Assembly (NCBI GenBank): GCA_958450365.1
Contig: CAUEEP010000732.1
Span: forward strand, 806,001 to 870,000
DNA from: Mesorhabditis belari
Lineage: Eukaryota > Nematoda > Chromadorea > Rhabditida > Rhabditidae
DNA: 64,000 nucleotides
Direction of reading: 5' to 3'
Part shown: in pieces, positions 12,803 to 24,717 of the stretch
Numbering within the stretch: the stretch's first letter is position 1
Layout of the letters: every line of letters begins with the position of its first letter
The notes under the pieces: generated by a model
Seen by the model: only the letters and a program-made list of their open reading frames with translations
What the model was told of the DNA's origin: nothing
The model's database searches: none
Position numbers and translations under genes: made by a program

Positions 12803-13130
12803 AATATCGTCTAGTGTGGAGTTGCGGCCCGCTGGATATCGTCTAGTGTGGAGTTGCGGCCCGCTGGATATCGTCTAGTGTGGAGTTGCGGCCCGCCACC
12901 CAGTGTGGAGTTGCGGCCCGCTTGAGAAGCTCTCGACATCTTTCAAGTCGCTGATTACGTTAGTTTATCCATCAACTTTGAATTTTAACTTGCGTATTGA
13001 ATTTTGACTAACTGCACAGCAGTGGCAATTCGCCCCACCCAGTGTGGAGTTGCGGCCCGCTTGAGAAGCTCTCGACATCTTTCAAGTCGAACTCGTTTAT
13101 TGTCGTCGTCGAGTTGCCCTTGCTTGAGCT
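12803..13130 (-). mobile_element. Decayed mariner-like transposase fragment with internal tandem repeats
   Basis: On the minus strand about 13015-13130 reads through NKRVRLERCRELLKR, resembling the helical region just before the first catalytic TGDEKW of mariner transposases; no catalytic residues follow. The end of this segment is repeated at 12896-12950. A derived unit of about 32 bases (GGAGTTGCGGCCC) is then repeated about three times at 12803-12896. Between the copies, 12951-13020 is unrelated AT-rich sequence. Confidence 0.5.
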
Positions 13131-13586
13131 TGTAAGGATAAAGGTTGATTTCGCCACAAATCCATTAAATTCATTCAAATATTCACCGGAAACATTGATG
13201 ATTTTGAAGAAAGTTTCCAAAAAAATCAAAATCCAAAGCTATTTTTGTAAATAAATTGTAAAATACTTTGAAAAATTTCATTTCAAACTTTCTCTTGTGT
13301 TCCGATCAGCTAAATGGATTTCGTCAAAACCCCATTGGTTCCAATGAAATCCTTGTTCACATATTTGACTGAGTATTTTTTCTTTTGCCTGTTTAAATAG
13401 AAAACATCCACGATTCAGGCCTTTTTGGTCAATTCAAAATGAGCCTAAAAAAACGATGAGAGACGGAAATCGAATTATTTCTCTCACAAAATTCTTTCCA
13501 CTTTCTCTTTAGAAATTCTTTTTTTTGTTGGGTTACTTAGTTTTGTAGGCAAAAAACTATCGTCGGCATTTAGTTACAGAGAGCTA

Positions 13587-14110
13587 TTGGGTTGGTGAGT
13601 TGAAAATTGCCGGACTTTGAACCAAAATTTATTCAACACAAAATCATGAATTCATTCCAAATAATTTCCATTATTATTTCTGACTTCTGCCCATTTTACA
13701 GGCAATTTGCGGATTCCTCTTTCAGTGGATTTTGGTTTGTGTGTGAGACAAGTGTGAGACTCAAAAATGGAGGACTGGAGATGTCCCAGTTTGAGCATTT
13801 GAGCACTTTCTTCAAAAGAAACCCATTTTGGTGTCAATAGAAAAGTTGTAGAGAATCAAAAATGAGGCTTATAGCCAAATTTGCAAAAAGATACACTTAG
13901 TAGTTTCGCTTAAAATGCAAGTTTTGTGAAAATTCGTAAATTTGGCATCTCTTGAAAACCAGTTTTTGAATCGTTCTGAAAATTTGGATATAAGCTTCAT
14001 TTTTGATTCTCTACAACTTTTCCATTGACATCAAAATGGGTTTCTTTTGAAGAAAGTGCTCAAACTGTCACATATGAGATTAGCCGGCAGTTTTCAATTC
14101 ACCAACCCAA
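13587..14110. mobile_element. Mariner-type MITE (TTGGGTTGGTGA ends), full copy
   Basis: A 524-base element with inverted ends TTGGGTTGGTGAGTTGAAAA / matching complement and TA on both sides. Inner arms are also partly inverted (AAACCCATTTTGGTGTCAAT blocks). Related copies at 22267 and 22656. Non-coding. Confidence 0.8.
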
Positions 14111-14284
14111 TAGATTGCGATTAGCCTTGATTTGCGGAGAAGTCGATGTCCAAATTAAGGATTCTGAGCCGACCAGGTGAGTTTGGCAAAAGGAAAGGGA
14201 AGGGACTTACCTAAAAGCCCTGCGCCAGACGACGAGCGATTACTCGGCCGCACAACGAACACACAAATTTTAAGCGAAATACCA

Positions 14285-14437
14285 AGTGTATCTTTTTGGA
14301 AATTTGGCTATAAGCTTGATTTTTGATTCTCTACAACTTTTCCATTGACACCAAAATGGGTTTCTTTTGAAGAAAGTGCTCAAACTGTCACATATGACAA
14401 TAGCCGGCAGTTTTCAATTCACCAATCCAATCCATTT
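14285..14437. mobile_element. Mariner-type MITE, right-end fragment
   Basis: Carries the right arm of the element at 13587-14110, ending in TTCAATTCACCAATCCAATC. Between the two (14120-14284) is sequence containing GACGACGAGCGATTACTCGG, which resembles part of the open frame at 60521-60715. Confidence 0.65.
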
Positions 14438-15112
14438 TCTTTTGCCTCGACTTTTGAATTCTTTCTCAACTTCGAGTTGTCATCATTAAAGAATCTTTAA
14501 CGACTAAATTTTCGTAAACGATTTCAAAATTCCTTGAATGTCTAGATTTTCCTTTTCTTGTCTCAAATAAAACCCAATCACAACAATAACAATTCTAAAA
14601 AGTCAACAAACAACTTTCTGAGAAAAAGGGCAAAAGGGAAATTTGTTTAAGCAATCGTTTATTTTCGTTATATTTTTCTCCGACAATATAGGGTTTAGAA
14701 TCGGTCATTTATTTGATCTATTTACATCGAGGATTACTGTATCTGTGTGTCTTTCTTATCTTTTATTTCATGTGAATTCTGTTGATGTTCCGAGAGTCTG
14801 TTTTCCGTTTTCCGCCCAAAAATTTTTCTTTTTTCGATTTCGATTTCTCGAGACTAAAAGCCAATTCGCGATCATTTTGACTAACAAATTCTCATTTGTT
14901 CCCATTTGTTCCCATCTCAATTCTCATTTGAAATCTTTGAAATTCTCATCTTTCTTGATTCGATGAAACTTCTCAAGCATTAGCTAAATCTTTCTCGACT
15001 TTTCCAGCTTATTTTACCAGAAAACTATTGCTTTACTCAATAAATGACTTTTATTTGCAGTTTTCAACTTCTAGTACTCCTTTCACCAATTGGATTTGAT
15101 TCAATCTACTAT
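14438..15112. other. No gene seen
   Basis: AT- and pyrimidine-rich DNA. A 107-codon frame at 14643-14966 is rich in Phe and Ser from T-rich sequence and has no family resemblance. Confidence 0.4.
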
Positions 15113-15375
15113 ATAAAATAGCAGTGTCTGTCTGTCCGTCTGACAGGCTTTTTCTCAGTCGTCTTTGAGCAAAAACAACTGAAATTTTGAAAAAAATCTT
15201 AAAATATCATATAGTTGTATAAAATATCATATAAAATCTAAAAATTCAGAATTGAGTGGTACTACGGGGGTCGAACCCGGATCGTGTGGGCGATAGTCGA
15301 GGGCGCTCTCGACTGCGCCACGGCAACGGAGGGGCGCTCTCGACTGCGCCACGGCAACGGAGGGGCGCTCTCGAC
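15113..15375 (-). mobile_element. tRNA-derived SINE, complete minus-strand copy
   Basis: Read on the minus strand: tRNA-like head (A box TGGCGCAGTCG, B box GGGTTCGACCCC) at 15330-15262, a body of about 110 bases rich in T, and a tail of GACGGACAGACA units ending in TATATAG. The start of the head is tandemly repeated about three times to 15375. It defines the layout used for the truncated copies. Confidence 0.8.
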
Positions 15376-16117
15376 TGCGCCATGGCGACGAAAGGGCTGG
15401 GTCAGGAAAACCCAGCTGTTAAGCTGGTTTGCTCATAAAATTGGATAATTGATTTTTCTCAACGTTGATGTCTAGTTCTAGATTCCAGACTCATAGTCAA
15501 TTTCTCATAACTCAAAGGCCTAAAGAAGTCGACATGATACTGTTAGTAATCAAGTACTAGATCAATTTTAGCGTGCAGTGCTGTTTCAAAAGTAATTTTT
15601 CTGGATTAGACTAGTTGTTGGCTATGTTGGGCAGGTCTAGCCCATAAAAAAGTTTCTATGCTTGGCAAATATCTCTCTCAAAACCTTCAGAAATCGCTGA
15701 CTCATCTTTGAAAACATTCTGAATCTATTACAAGAGTCAAAATTTATTGGATGCGATCAGAAAAAAGGGAATCATCATCGAATTTCAATAAGAATCAAGC
15801 CATTTGACGATGGGAAAGTGCTGGGGAAATGGCCGATGCTTTTCTCAATCACATTTTTATGATTCAACAATCTTTTCTTTCTTTTCTCCGCATCATTTGC
15901 TTTATTTCAAAAGATTAGATCAATAGCGATAGGGAATCTGAACGATAGGGAATCTGTCTAAATTCGGTTCCATATCTCTCTAAACTTGGTTCCTTATCTC
16001 TCAAAATTCGATTCCTTATCTCATAATTCGGTTCCTTATCTCTCTAAACTTCCTTATCTCCTTTTCTTATAATTTCAGGTGCCATCACTGATTGCTCAAT
16101 TCAATTTCACTTCAAAA
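15376..16117. other. No gene seen; 5' flank of the small secreted protein
   Basis: AT-rich sequence with a cluster of CGGTTCCTTATCTC-like short repeats at about 15960-16060. The pyrimidine tract and AG at 16064-16079 looks like a splice acceptor, probably for SL trans-splicing, about 38 bases before the next start codon. Confidence 0.45.
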
Positions 16118-17281
16118 ATGTTCCGAGAATGTCTCTTTGCACTGCTCATTCTTATCGCTATTCAAATTGTTTGTGAGTGATAGAAATAAAGCTTAAAAAG
16201 TCTATTATAGTATAGTATAATAAAGTTATTTAGACTTAATATAATAATGTTATTAGTCCACTAGCAAGTAAATGAGTGTGCTGATGTGCTGAGCTAAAAT
16301 TTAGAGCTAAAATTTAGTGAGTGACGATGGTGTGAATCTGTTGAACGGACCTGGAGCGAGTAATGAAACGGGTATGATTTAGTGAAGGTGTTAGAACGAT
16401 TGTTAGAAGTTAGAACCAATTTGTATCTAATACATAATCAGCCATGCTTTACTCTTATCAAGTCAGTCTGATTCTCATTTCAATCTGGTTCTAATGAACA
16501 GAATGAACAGAATGAACAGAATCAACCAACATGTAGTACTAATGCTGATGCCATTATCTGTACTCTACTACAGTACCCAATCTTGAGCTGCTAGCAAACC
16601 ATACTGGCTACGAATGGCTACGATTAGAAGAATAACAGTCAACTAAACACTTTGAGCTTTACGAATCCGTCAATCTCGCTACAGTATTTCAGACGATTAA
16701 GCCAGTATCTCTATTCTTCCTATTACAGCAAACTAACAATAAGCATTCATATCTCTTCTAGTCTAATTTGTTCTTTAATCTTATTCCAAACATTCTCAGT
16801 ATTCTCAATATATTATCATATACAGCATCTACCATATAAAGCAGTGTCTGTCCGTCAGTTCAGCCGTCCGTCAGTCACTTTCTCAGCCGTCTTTTGATCA
16901 ATAAAGCTAAAACTTCTTTAGAAAATCTTAGAATATATTGTAGTTGTGCCATTTAAAATAAAAAAACCAAAATTGACTGCCAAAACAGGGAGTCGAACCC
17001 AGATCGTATAAGCTGTAGAGAAGCGCCCGACTGTGCCACTGTGTCCTCAAACCTTAGAAACCAGCTGTTAGCGAGAAAACCAGCTGTTAGCCGGGTCTTT
17101 CGGCTTACAATACAATTTTTCGGCTTAATCTGATTCCATAGATGATTCGAATTCAACCAATGGCAATTCAACCGACGACAATTCAACCACAACAAAGAGT
17201 CCCGATGCAGCCACTTCAAATGCTTTCTCAATGATTTTCCTTTTCTTTTCTCTCTACTTAGGATTAAGGCCAATGTTGTAA
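16118..17281 (+). CDS. Small secreted Asn/Ser/Thr-rich protein, probably GPI-anchored (82 aa)
   Basis: Unrecognised family. Three exons with matching phases: 16118-16172, 16318-16371, 17142-17281. Residues 2-19 form a hydrophobic signal peptide (LFALLILIAIQIV). The middle is acidic and contains three to four N-glycosylation sequons (NST repeated, plus NET) in a Ser/Thr/Asn run, mucin-like. The last 20 residues are hydrophobic (AFSMIFLFFSLYLG), with small residues (TSN) just before, as expected for GPI-anchor attachment. AATAAA at 17336-17341 lies 55 bases after the stop and a splice acceptor lies 38 bases before the ATG, both supporting a real gene. A SINE sits in intron 2. Short exons mean the model could miss a small exon. 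Surface role is inferred from the two hydrophobic ends only. Confidence 0.6.
16838..17055 (-). mobile_element. tRNA-derived SINE, minus-strand copy
   Basis: Tail with GTCTGTCCGTC units at 16845-16877, body, and tRNA-like head with B box GGGTTCGACTCCC near 16985. Same layout as 15113-15375. Located in intron 2 of the small secreted protein gene. Confidence 0.75.
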
Positions 17282-17797
17282 ATTGAAGCACAATCTGAAT
17301 AACAATTCTTGAACATAAGATTCCTAAATAAGAGAAATAAACTGTCCTTTTTCATATCAAGATAGAAATCTTTGAGCTCATCCAAATTTCCCAACATCTT
17401 AGTCATTGTTTAGTCAACTTTTTTTCAAAATTTTTATTGTATTTTAACTTTTTTAATGTAAATTTAATGTAAATCAATAAATTTTTATGTAAAAATAATT
17501 GACTTTTACACAACCAAAATGGTAAAAATTAACTTTTACACAACCAAAATAATAAAAATCACAGAATCTTTGCTTTAAGGGATTTGAGGGGAAGTTTGAA
17601 GAGAAAAATTAAATTAAAACTCTGAAAAACAATTAAATCAAAACTTGAAAACAAGTTGATTCTGATAAAATGAAGTTTGCATAGATTTGAATTTGAATTT
17701 CAAGTAAATAATCGTGTCTACCCGTTTTAGTGAAGTACTAGAGTGAAATGAATGCGGAGGATTCTAATGGAACAAAAAAAGATATAAAAGATAAGAC

Positions 17798-18300
17798 GGT
17801 ACTTTCTCTATAACGGGAAGGAGGAGTTTCTTTCCCCTGCCCGTGATGCGCGACCGGGAAGTGACAGACAGTCACCTGCTTCACACGGTGTTTTTTTAAA
17901 GGGGCCGGAAAGCACGTGACGCGCAGAGAACACACAAAAAAGCCAATTTACTGAGTCTAAATAAGGTGTAGAATTAAAAGGCTCAGAATTGAGTGGGTTT
18001 CCGCTGAAGAGTACCAGGGTCGAACCCGGATCGTGTGAGCCATAGTCGAGGGCGCTCACGACGGAAGGGCTGGGACAGGAAAACCCAGCTGTTAGGCTGG
18101 TTTGCTCATAAAATTGGATAATTGATCGTTTTCTCAACGTTGATGTCTAGTTCTAGTTTCTAGACTATGAATTTCTTTTATAACTCAAAGGTCTAAGCAG
18201 GGAAAGCACGTAAGAAGCAAAGCAGAGAACACACACAAAAAACAACTTTACTGAGTCTGAGGTGCAAAGAAAACCCTCGCCCGTTATAGGGAAAGTACCA
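17798..18300. mobile_element. Inverted-repeat element with a nested SINE head
   Basis: Ends GGTACTTTCTCTATAACGGG and the near-complement CCCGTTATAGGGAAAGTACC face each other about 500 bases apart. At 17985-18075 a minus-strand SINE head (B box GGGTTCGACCC) is nested inside, followed by sequence also found beside the 15113 copy. Target duplication not resolved. Confidence 0.55.
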
Positions 18301-18377
18301 ATAAGATCTAAAAAGATAAAGAATCCTATATTAGATAACAAAAATATTTCATATATTTAAATATAAAAATTTCTGTT

Positions 18378-21300
18378 TCAGAAAAAATTCATTAAAAAAC
18401 AAGTGAGAATGAGGCAGAGAAGGGGTTGAGTTGAGGCCGCGTCATCTAAACAATTCATCTAATCATTGCTTTTCAATGTACTGTAATTACAGTGTGCTTT
18501 TAATAACTACAAGAATTTAGATCTAACTACAGTATCCCCACAGTATCTAGACAATAAAAAGTACTCAAACGATGAAGCTGAATATTTCTTTCAATCAGAA
18601 TTTGAAAGGGATTCAAATCTGCGCCTATTCCAGCAGAAATACTTTTACTTTTACTTTAGAAAGTAAAACTTAACTTTAAAGCTTCTTAAAGTCTTTACAA
18701 TCAAGTCTTTACAATCAACTTTTGCAAACTTCTTATTTAAATTTCAAATCAAATGTAAATTTGAAAAGATTACCATCATTTTCCGAAGAATCGGCTGTAT
18801 GAATGATATACATGACCGGAGTGGTGAGCGACGATTCTCTGGAACAAAATTTCAAAACAATTCACAACCTCATACTATTAGATATTCAATCTACAGTAAT
18901 CACAAGGAAAACTATTCATTTAAACGGCTTTAACCACTTCACTCACTCGAAAGTCCGAGCGGCGAATTTCGGATTCCCATGGATCACGTGGTGGCCTTCT
19001 GAAATTCGAATATTAAGCTTAATATGTAAAATTAGTATTTAAAAGAGTCTAATTTCTATATACCGTATTCTCTCTAACCCTGAGTCTAATTTCTATATAC
19101 CGTATTCTCTCTAATAGTAGTGCACCATGAGCGTCGCCTAAATTCCTCGAAATCTCGAGAACCGCTTATCAAAACCTATCGATGTGGGGTCGGAAAATGT
19201 AGCTGATGATGAGATCTTGTGGGCGATTTGAGTGTTGAGCTTCTGGGAAAAATTTGGAAGCCGTAAATAGTCATCAACTCGGCTCGACGCGGTGCACTAC
19301 TCTTAGGGATCACTGTGAGCTGACGATGAGATCTAGTGGGAAATTTGAGTGTTGAGCTTCTGCAAAAGCTTGGAAACCGTAAAATAGTCGCCGGGGTGCC
19401 CTACTATTAGAGAAAAACGGTATCTTCTATATTTTGGAATTTACCAGGTAAAATATCGACTTTTAACTTCATTTTATTCGTCTCACAAAGACCACCGCGA
19501 CGTCGATCAATTCCGTGCGGAGTACCGGTTGAAGTGGCTGAATTTAGGGGATTTTTGAAATGATAAACTCATAAATAAACTCATAAATATACTTTAAAAA
19601 TATCGATTTTAACTTTTCAAATGTTTATATGATAAATTTACTGATGAAATAGTATGTGTGAGCCGGTTGAAACTCGAGTCCACCGGGCGTTGGGCTGAAC
19701 TGACGGAAAACGATGGAGAGTGACTGGAATTGATTGGGCTTGATTGGGCTTGAGGCTGGACTGGACTTATAAACTCTTTTAAAGTCTTTGTGCTTTATAA
19801 CTCGATATATAGATATATTTTCTTTATGTAAATTACGTTTATCTATTCGTTTTCTGTACCTGTGGAGAATTCGGTGAGTCACAGGCGCCAACTCGATGCG
19901 GATTCGCGCCTAGGTAACATTGGTGGTACTCTTCAGCGGAAACCTAAAGAAATGAGCATTTAGTGTCAAGTTTGTAGGCTTGTTTAAGTAGCAAGTAATT
20001 AACGATTATAAATAATTTTTAAGTAAGCCAAGACACTAACAATGCCTTGTCTACCGACAGATTTTCGTAGAATTCGCATCAGGCTTCTTCCCAAAACCCA
20101 AAATTCTCAGGTCAGGTCAGACTAAAGGCAAGCTATAACATTTTGACTTTTTCCTTTAACAACCCTGCTTATGATGTAACGCTTTTGCTTATGATGTAGT
20201 GCTTTTGCTTATAATGTAGTACTTTTGCTCAGTATGCTTAATTGGGAGCTTTTTTTGAGTCAAATCTAGTCCTATTTGGTCCTATTTGAGTATAATCTGT
20301 ATTCCTAAGACCAATCCTAACCCAAAAAAATAGATACATAGTTAGAGTAGTGCTCAAAATCATTTGTACACCCAGCATTTGCAGAACAAAAATAGCAGAA
20401 GCAGAACCCCAACCAATCATCGTAAAACTTTGCAGATTAGTTAAGATTAAGTTAAAAATAATTCAAAATTAGTGTATAATTAATTTGATAATTTAAAAAG
20501 AGGCTCTTTTAATTTAATAGTTTATTTAGAAGCAAATATTAAAGATAATAGTGAAATCATGAAATTATGCAGAACGCGGGGGTGTACGAATCATTTTAAG
20601 CGCAAATCCAAGAAAAAGTAGAAGGAACTTGAGCAAGCTGTTCGTCGTTTGCCTTATCTTCTGACCCACTGCCACTCAACCACCACTGCTCTTTAAAACC
20701 TCGGCGAAAGCTACTTACATCCCATACAAAACTTTGAACGCTTGCAACTTTTGACAGAGCTCAATATCTTCTGCTCAATAGCTTCTGCTCAATACCTTCT
20801 GCTCAATAGCTTCTGCTCAATAGCCAAAACGGGAAGCAGATTCGAAATCAGCGTTAAATTCTGCATCGAATAACCCATTGCATATGTCATTTAGCCACCA
20901 AATTCCCTTGTGAATCACTATTCACAAGGGAATGTAACGCTAAAGGGAACATTTGTATGTGGGATGACTCGATGAGGGGGAAGCTCCAACAAAATTTGAT
21001 TTCCTTTGACCTCTGAAGGGATGGAGAGGAGTGATTTGATTTGTATCCCTTCTCCCAATTGACTCCTCACAAAGATTGACTCCTATTCAGTCAAGAATTG
21101 CTTCCAAATGGCCCCCAGATTTGCCCATGATTGCTGAGCATGATTGACGTGTAATGAATATTCAATACAAAGTAAAAGTATTCTTTACAGAAATCCCCAC
21201 CGCATATATCACAGAGTATTCATAATGATCGATGTTCGTCGGTTGTGGGCAAACGATCGAGAGACGATCACCGATTTGAGCGTTTAATACGTGGGCATTG

Positions 21301-24300
21301 TTGCTGATCTCGAAACTGAAATGAGCTTGAAATTGAGCTTGACTTGGAAAACTTGGATTAAAGTATTAAAATCTAAAAATGGCTTTTTGAGAAATCCAAG
21401 GTAAACTCTTCATTGTAAATTGTTTTCAAAAATGTAAGCATCACTCTTCTAATGCAACAGATTCTTCCCAATTTGTCCCAATGGTGAACGGTTTTTAATC
21501 CTTATTCGGCATTGTTTAAATGGTCATGAGTTACATTAAAGCACATATATCTCAATAACTAGAAAACCCAGGCAGCTAGATGAATATCCCAAGCAGCTAG
21601 ATGAAATATAAAGTCCAATTATCGGCTCATCCCAGCTGTTTGATTGAAATTGGGTGTTTAGCGGCTAGGTGAACGATTTTTAATCCTTATTCGGCATTGT
21701 TTAAATGGTCGTTCCTTATGTGGCATTGTTTAAATGGTCATGAGTAAGTTTTTATGAGGTTTTTAGACAGGATTAGCAGAAACTAGCGTTGTCCTTTTAG
21801 CAAGCGAATTGTTTTAGAGGAAGAATTCGTTTAGAAAAGTCTACTCTACTTGTATACTTTTGCTTGATTGTTGCTTTAAAAAAAGCTATTGCAAATTCCC
21901 CTAAAAACTGTGGATCTTTTTGACAATGATCCGGAATGGCTTCTCTCAATCATCACTCAAAATGGGGGAGGAGAACCAGCAATTAGTCTCCACGGGGAGT
22001 CTATCTCTCTTTTCTTTCTTTCTTCCTCTCTTCCTCTCTTTCTTCCTCTCTTTCTCCCTCTCTTTCTCCCTCTCTTTCTCTTTCAATATTCACAAATAGA
22101 CACCTATCAATATCGGCAATCTATGAGAAGAAATTGTTGGAAGAAAAGAATAAGAATCTGGGTAAATGAACCAAATTTTGTCTTGCATTTGGTTGTAAAT
22201 GAGCTCAGAAATAGACAGCCTGTTTAGACAAAAGCTAACGAGAAAATGAAATTTCTACAAGATCTATTGGGTTGTTGAATTGAAAACTGTCCGCTATTGT
22301 CATATGTGACAGTTTGAGCACTTTCTTCAAAAGAAACCCATTTTGGTGTCAATGGAAAAGTTGTAGAGAATCAAAAATCAAGCTTATATCCAAATTTTCA
22401 GAACGATTCAAAAACTGGTTTTCAAGAAATGCCAAATTTACGAATTTTCGCAAATGAAATGGCGGAAAAGGAGGAGGAGGAGGGGGGGTTACGGTATCTG
22501 TCTGTCTTTTTGTCTGCCTTACTGTACGGGCATTTTTTCAGCCGTATCTTGACCAATATTTCATTTTGCATGAATATTATATTTTAAGTTGTTTTTGGTG
22601 TCATTCGATGCGTAATTTCATTCTGCATCAAATGATCGTTAAAATAGTCAAGATATTGGGTTGGTGAATTGAAAACTGCCGGCTATTGTCATATGTGACA
22701 GTTTGAGGACTTTCTTCAAAAGAAACCCATTTTGGTGTCAATGGAAAAGTTGTAGAGAATCAAAAATCAAGCTTATATCCAAATTTTCAGAACGATTCAA
22801 AAACTGCTTTTCAAGAGATGCCAAATTTACGAATTTTCACAAAACTTGCATTTTAAGCGAAACTACTAAGATGTATCTTTTTGGAAATTTGGCTATCAGC
22901 CTCATTTTTGATTTTCTACAACTTTTCTATTGACACGAAAATGGGTTTCTTTTGAAGAAAGTCCTCAAACTGGGACATCTCCAGTCCTCCATTTTTGAGT
23001 CTCACACACAAACCAAAATCCTACTAGAATCCAAAATCCGAAAGAGGAATCCGCAAATTGCCTGTAAAATGGGCAGAAGTCAGAAATAATAATGGAAATT
23101 ATTTGGAATGAATTCATGGTTTTATGTTGAATAAATTTTAGTTCAAAGTCAGGCAGTTTTCAATTCACGAACCCAATAGTTGTAGCTGAGCTCAAGAATA
23201 GATCTAAAATTATTTTAAAGCTTTTTAAACCTGAAAGCTAGTTCATTGAAAAGTTACAATGGATTCTATTAATTCTTTTCTTTTCATTTATCTCTTATTG
23301 CATTGTGAAAAAGAGATAAAAAGCGATCTTCTCAATATTTTGTTATATTTTCTTTATCCGATTCCCACGATAGTCACCAAAATGGGGATCAAGGGGATGA
23401 TATCACAGTGACAATAGGAGAGTCTATATTGTTGATTAATCGAGTGATTCTAGAGAAGGGGATCCAAGCAGATGTCCCATTGCGCAATGTTACTCGAATC
23501 GATCTTCTTATCTAGCAAGATTTGTTATGGAAAGAGTTCTGAATCTCTCCAAATCTTCTCTATTTTCTCAAGTAAACCTTATCCTTTTAGAGATTCGACC
23601 TTTGATGACCCAAGTGATCTGTCAACAAAAATCCCTTTGACTAATTGCCGAAAGAGTCGTTTGGAGGGGGGATCGATGAGTCAAGATTTTGGGTAACGAA
23701 TAGCTACTGGTTATGAGAAATGTATACAAAGTCGATAAACATTGAAAACTGGATATGTACGCACCAAATTTGAGTAATGAAACCGATTTTTTCAAAAAGC
23801 AGAAGTCACGGTACAGCTGAGAATCGAACCAGGATCGTGTGGGCTGTAGACCAGCATACTCTACACCATGTGGACAACTATTCTAGACAACTATTCTAGA
23901 CTACACGACTACACCATGAGGACAACTATTCTAGACCCCGAAACATCCATTTAGAAAAACGTCTGGTAGATTTAAGCATTGACTTTCTTATCTCAACCGT
24001 CAGTTTAGCATTTATCTTTCTGTCATTTTGTGAGCTCTGAGAAACGGATGAAGAAAAAAAGAAATGACAGAAAAGGGCAATGATTATTAGAGCATATGCA
24101 AATTGAATCAAGAAATGAGTAGAAAAGGGAAAGAGGGAAAGAATCAAGAGATATTTAGATGGACAAGATATGGATGGATTCACACTTCTTTGCAAGGAAA
24201 TTCCTAATCACACCGAAGATAATTGCCAGATTGCCAGTTATGTCAAGAGTTTTTTTAGTTCTCAAGTTGTATTTAGCTTTATCTTGAAGAGTTTTTTTGA

Positions 24301-24717
24301 GTTTGATTTGCTCAAACTTTGCATCCTTTCCATTACAAATTGTTTGGCCGTAGAAAAAGCTCTTGAGAGTGAAAGTCACCAATTTCCCAAACAAAATGAC
24401 AAATTGCTCGTGACAGGTGTGATGCTAATTTTGGGAAAGTTTTAGTAAATGGATTGTACATTGGAGGAGAGGATTGAAGCAAATGGATTGTACATTTGGA
24501 GGATTGAAGGATAAGGATTGAAGGATTAGAGAATTGAAAGATTGAAGCATTGAAGGATTGAAGGATTGAAGGATTGAAGGATTGAAGCATTGAAGCATTG
24601 AAGGATCGAAGCATTGAAGGTTTAAACTCACATCGGATTCGTTGTCGTCCAAATGACATCATCTAATCGTCGGCTATGCACGATTGAGATGAGAAAAATT
24701 AGAAGAAATGTCAGCAT
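18378..24717 (-). CDS. efn: Ephrin, GPI-anchored Eph receptor ligand (8 exons, 214 aa)
   Basis: Cell-surface ligand for Eph receptor tyrosine kinases, used in cell contact and migration signalling. Exons from 5' to 3' on the minus strand: 24717-24632, 21315-21201, 19943-19860, 19723-19642, 19537-19445, 18998-18947, 18838-18774, 18445-18378; all phases match. Residues 1-15 are a signal peptide (MLTFLLIFLISIVHS). The ephrin receptor-binding domain follows: WTTTNPIFEIS, IGDRLSIVCPQP, EEYHQC, GACDSP, FRQFSPTPGGLEFQPAHTYY and GTPHGIDRRRGGLC. This gives the four conserved cysteines. The C-terminus is hydrophobic (QPLLCLILTCFLMNFF), fitting GPI attachment and not a transmembrane B-type ephrin. TTTTCAG directly precedes the start region, and an earlier out-of-frame ATG opens a three-codon uORF. 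Intron 1 (3.3 kb) and intron 5 hold MITEs. C. elegans has four ephrins; I cannot say which is the orthologue. Confidence 0.94.
19101..19422 (+). mobile_element. MITE family B with internal duplication, ephrin intron 5
   Basis: Starts TACCGTATTCTCTCTAATAG and carries the TCGAGAACCGCTTATC and GATGTGGGGTCGGAAAATG blocks of the family. A right end is present near 19291-19308 and a second, repeated right part ends at 19422. Just before it a 37-base segment is tandemly duplicated (19046-19076 and 19083-19113). It fills most of the ephrin intron between exons 5 and 6. Confidence 0.8.
20348..20608. mobile_element. Small inverted-repeat element, ephrin intron 2
   Basis: AGTGCTCAAAATCATTTGTA at about 20350 is matched in inverted form near 20583-20606 (GTGTACGAATCATTTTAAGC), about 260 bases apart, with TA near the left end. 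Looks like a Tc1/mariner-type MITE. Low detail. Confidence 0.5.
20765..20825 (+). repeat. CTTCTGCTCAATAG 14-mer repeat
   Basis: Four to five tandem copies of a 14-base unit in ephrin intron 2. Confidence 0.85.
22008..22085 (+). repeat. CTTTCTTCCTCT low-complexity tract
   Basis: Pure pyrimidine tract on the plus strand in ephrin intron 1. The reading frame across it is not a gene. Confidence 0.85.
22267..22443 (+). mobile_element. Mariner-type MITE, left-arm fragment
   Basis: Begins TTGGGTTGTTGAATTGAAAA after TA and repeats the first about 175 bases of the element at 22656-23176, then stops. Confidence 0.75.
22656..23176. mobile_element. Mariner-type MITE (TTGGGTTGGTGA ends), full copy in ephrin intron 1
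   Basis: A 521-base element with inverted ends TTGGGTTGGTGAATTGAAAA / complement and TA on both sides. It matches 13587-14110 in inverted orientation in its centre (CATTTTTGAGTCTCACAC block). Confidence 0.85.
23805..23885 (-). mobile_element. tRNA-derived SINE head
   Basis: The minus strand shows a B box TGGTTCGATTCTC and a tRNA-like head of about 75 bases with poor acceptor pairing. Inside ephrin intron 1. Confidence 0.6.
24470..24617 (+). repeat. GGATTGAA / GCATTGAA minisatellite
   Basis: About fifteen copies of an 8-9 base unit, beginning within 20 bases of the donor of ephrin exon 1. It creates the Phe-Asn-Pro-Ser repeat frames on the minus strand, which are artefacts. Confidence 0.9.
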
